Source: an uncultured Nitrosomonadales bacterium (lineage in GTDB: Bacteria; Pseudomonadota; Gammaproteobacteria; Burkholderiales; Methylophilaceae). From it: a stretch of 5,992 bases of DNA. Within the stretch, counting starts at the first letter, position 1. Each line of letters opens with the position of its first letter. Of the stretch, positions 5,205 to 5,992 are shown piece by piece. The stretch spans positions 1 through 5,992 of the forward strand of contig CAMLMA010000108.1 of NCBI GenBank assembly GCA_946481065.1. Direction: 5' to 3'. The notes beneath the pieces were generated by a model. It did no database searches. It worked only from the letters and a program-made list of their open reading frames with translations, and was not told the DNA's origin. Both the position numbers and the translations under genes were made by a program.

Positions 5205-5992
5205 ATGGCATTTACCCCCGACGTCGATCCACAAGAGACCCAGGAATGGCTTGAAGCCATCGAAGCGGTTCTGGAGCAAGAAGGCACAGAACGCGCACAC
5301 TTCCTGCTGGAGACCATGATCGACAAGGCTCGTCGTTCCGGCGCCTACCTGCCGTTCAACGCCACCACCGCTTACGTCAACACCATCCCGGCGCACTTGC
5401 AACAGCGCCATCCGGGCGATACCGCACTGGAGCGCAAGATCCGCGCACTGATCCGCTGGAACGCCATCATGTGCGTACTGCGCGCCAACGAGAAATCGCC
5501 AGGCGTCGGCGGCCATATCGCCAGCTTCCAGTCTGCCGCAACATTGTACGATGTCGGTTTTAACCACTTTTTCCGTGCAGCTAACGACAATTTCGGCGGA
5601 GATCTCGTCTACTTCCAGGGGCACTCCTCCCCCGGCGTCTATGCGCGCGCCTTCCTCGAAGGTCGCCTCAATGAGGAGCAGCTCTCTAATTTCCGTATCG
5701 AGACCGAAGGCAAAGGCCTCTCGTCCTACCCACACCCATGGCTGATGCCGGATTTCTGGCAGTTCCCCACCGTGTCGATGGGTCTCGGCCCGTTGCAAGG
5801 CATCTACCAGGCACGGTTCCTCAAGTATCTGCACGATCGCGGCATCGCCGATACCTCCGACCGCAAGGTCTGGGTATTCTGCGGCGACGGCGAGATGGAT
5901 GAACCGGAATCCCTGGGCGCGATCTCGCTGGCGGCACGCGAGAAGCTCGACAACCTGATCTTCGTCATCAACTGCAACCTGCAGCGCCTCGA
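5205..5992 (+). CDS. aceE: Pyruvate dehydrogenase E1 component, homodimeric type (3' end missing)
   Basis: The gene runs off the right edge. The visible 262 codons are roughly the first 30% of a protein usually near 890 residues. AceE is the thiamine-diphosphate-dependent E1 subunit of the cytosolic pyruvate dehydrogenase complex: it decarboxylates pyruvate and passes the acetyl group to the lipoyl groups of AceF. Family blocks recognised are YLPFNATTAYVNTIP (residues 48-62), GGHIASFQSAATLYDVGFNH (102-121), DLVYFQGHSSPGVYARAFLE (133-152), SSYPHPWLMPDFWQFPTVSM (173-192) and the TPP/Mg-binding motif from GDGEMDEPES (227) to NCNLQ (256-260). All match E. coli AceE closely, with no frameshift or missing motif residue. 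It is divergent from the aminopeptidase-regulator operon, with a 270-bp gap. aceF and lpd would be expected downstream, but that is outside the window. No pdhR-like GntR gene lies immediately upstream. Confidence 0.97.
   Translation, partial: MAFTPDVDPQETQEWLEAIEAVLEQEGTERAHFLLETMIDKARRSGAYLPFNATTAYVNTIPAHLQQRHPGDTALERKIRALIRWNAIMCVLRANEKSPGVGGHIASFQSAATLYDVGFNHFFRAANDNFGGDLVYFQGHSSPGVYARAFLEGRLNEEQLSNFRIETEGKGLSSYPHPWLMPDFWQFPTVSMGLGPLQGIYQARFLKYLHDRGIADTSDRKVWVFCGDGEMDEPESLGAISLAAREKLDNLIFVINCNLQRL

Noticed and set aside
5132..5250. An upstream open frame overlapping the aceE start out of frame
   Set aside because: It has no ribosome binding site and no family features, and its reading frame differs from that of aceE.
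4944..5834. A 296-residue minus-strand open frame opposite aceE
   Set aside because: It lies antisense to a clearly recognisable AceE N-terminus and crosses the divergent promoter region; its translation shows no family features.

Overview
The window carries ordinary-looking chromosomal genes from a proteobacterium, probably a gammaproteobacterium (a betaproteobacterium is not excluded), with moderately high GC. The main taxonomic clue is the last gene, a homodimeric-type pyruvate dehydrogenase E1 (AceE) very close to the enterobacterial protein. This E1 type is typical of Gamma- and Betaproteobacteria. I see no tRNA, rRNA, CRISPR array, insertion sequence, phage gene or other sign of recent transfer.

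Layout from left to right. (1) Positions 1-792 (+) hold the 3' end of an RCK/TrkA-N nucleotide-binding protein, probably the cytoplasmic part of a potassium channel or transporter; its 5' end lies outside the window. (2) A bidirectional hairpin terminator at 811-834 separates it from a convergent gene, 861-1478 (-), for a secreted glycine-zipper envelope protein. (3) A 246-bp divergent promoter region follows, with a small palindrome in the leader of the glycine-zipper gene. (4) Positions 1725-2738 (+) encode an exported, cysteine-rich pentapeptide-repeat protein with an N-terminal YHS-like segment and a C-terminal CxxC. This is the least conventional protein here. (5) A strong hairpin at 2752-2779 separates it from a convergent two-gene operon on the minus strand: an M17 leucyl-aminopeptidase-family protein (3453-4934), then a Crp/Fnr-family regulator (2791-3453), joined by a one-base TGATG stop/start overlap. 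(6) A 270-bp divergent region contains a palindrome and short tandem repeats. (7) aceE starts at 5205 (+) and runs off the right edge.

The genes do not form one obvious pathway. The clearest links are the translational coupling of aminopeptidase and regulator, and the shared promoter region between that operon and aceE. Whether the regulator acts on aceE is only a hypothesis. No clearly new multi-gene system is visible. The points most worth a second look are the YHS-like/pentapeptide fusion, the palindrome before aceE, and the regulator's FNR-like recognition helix without FNR iron-sulfur cysteines.
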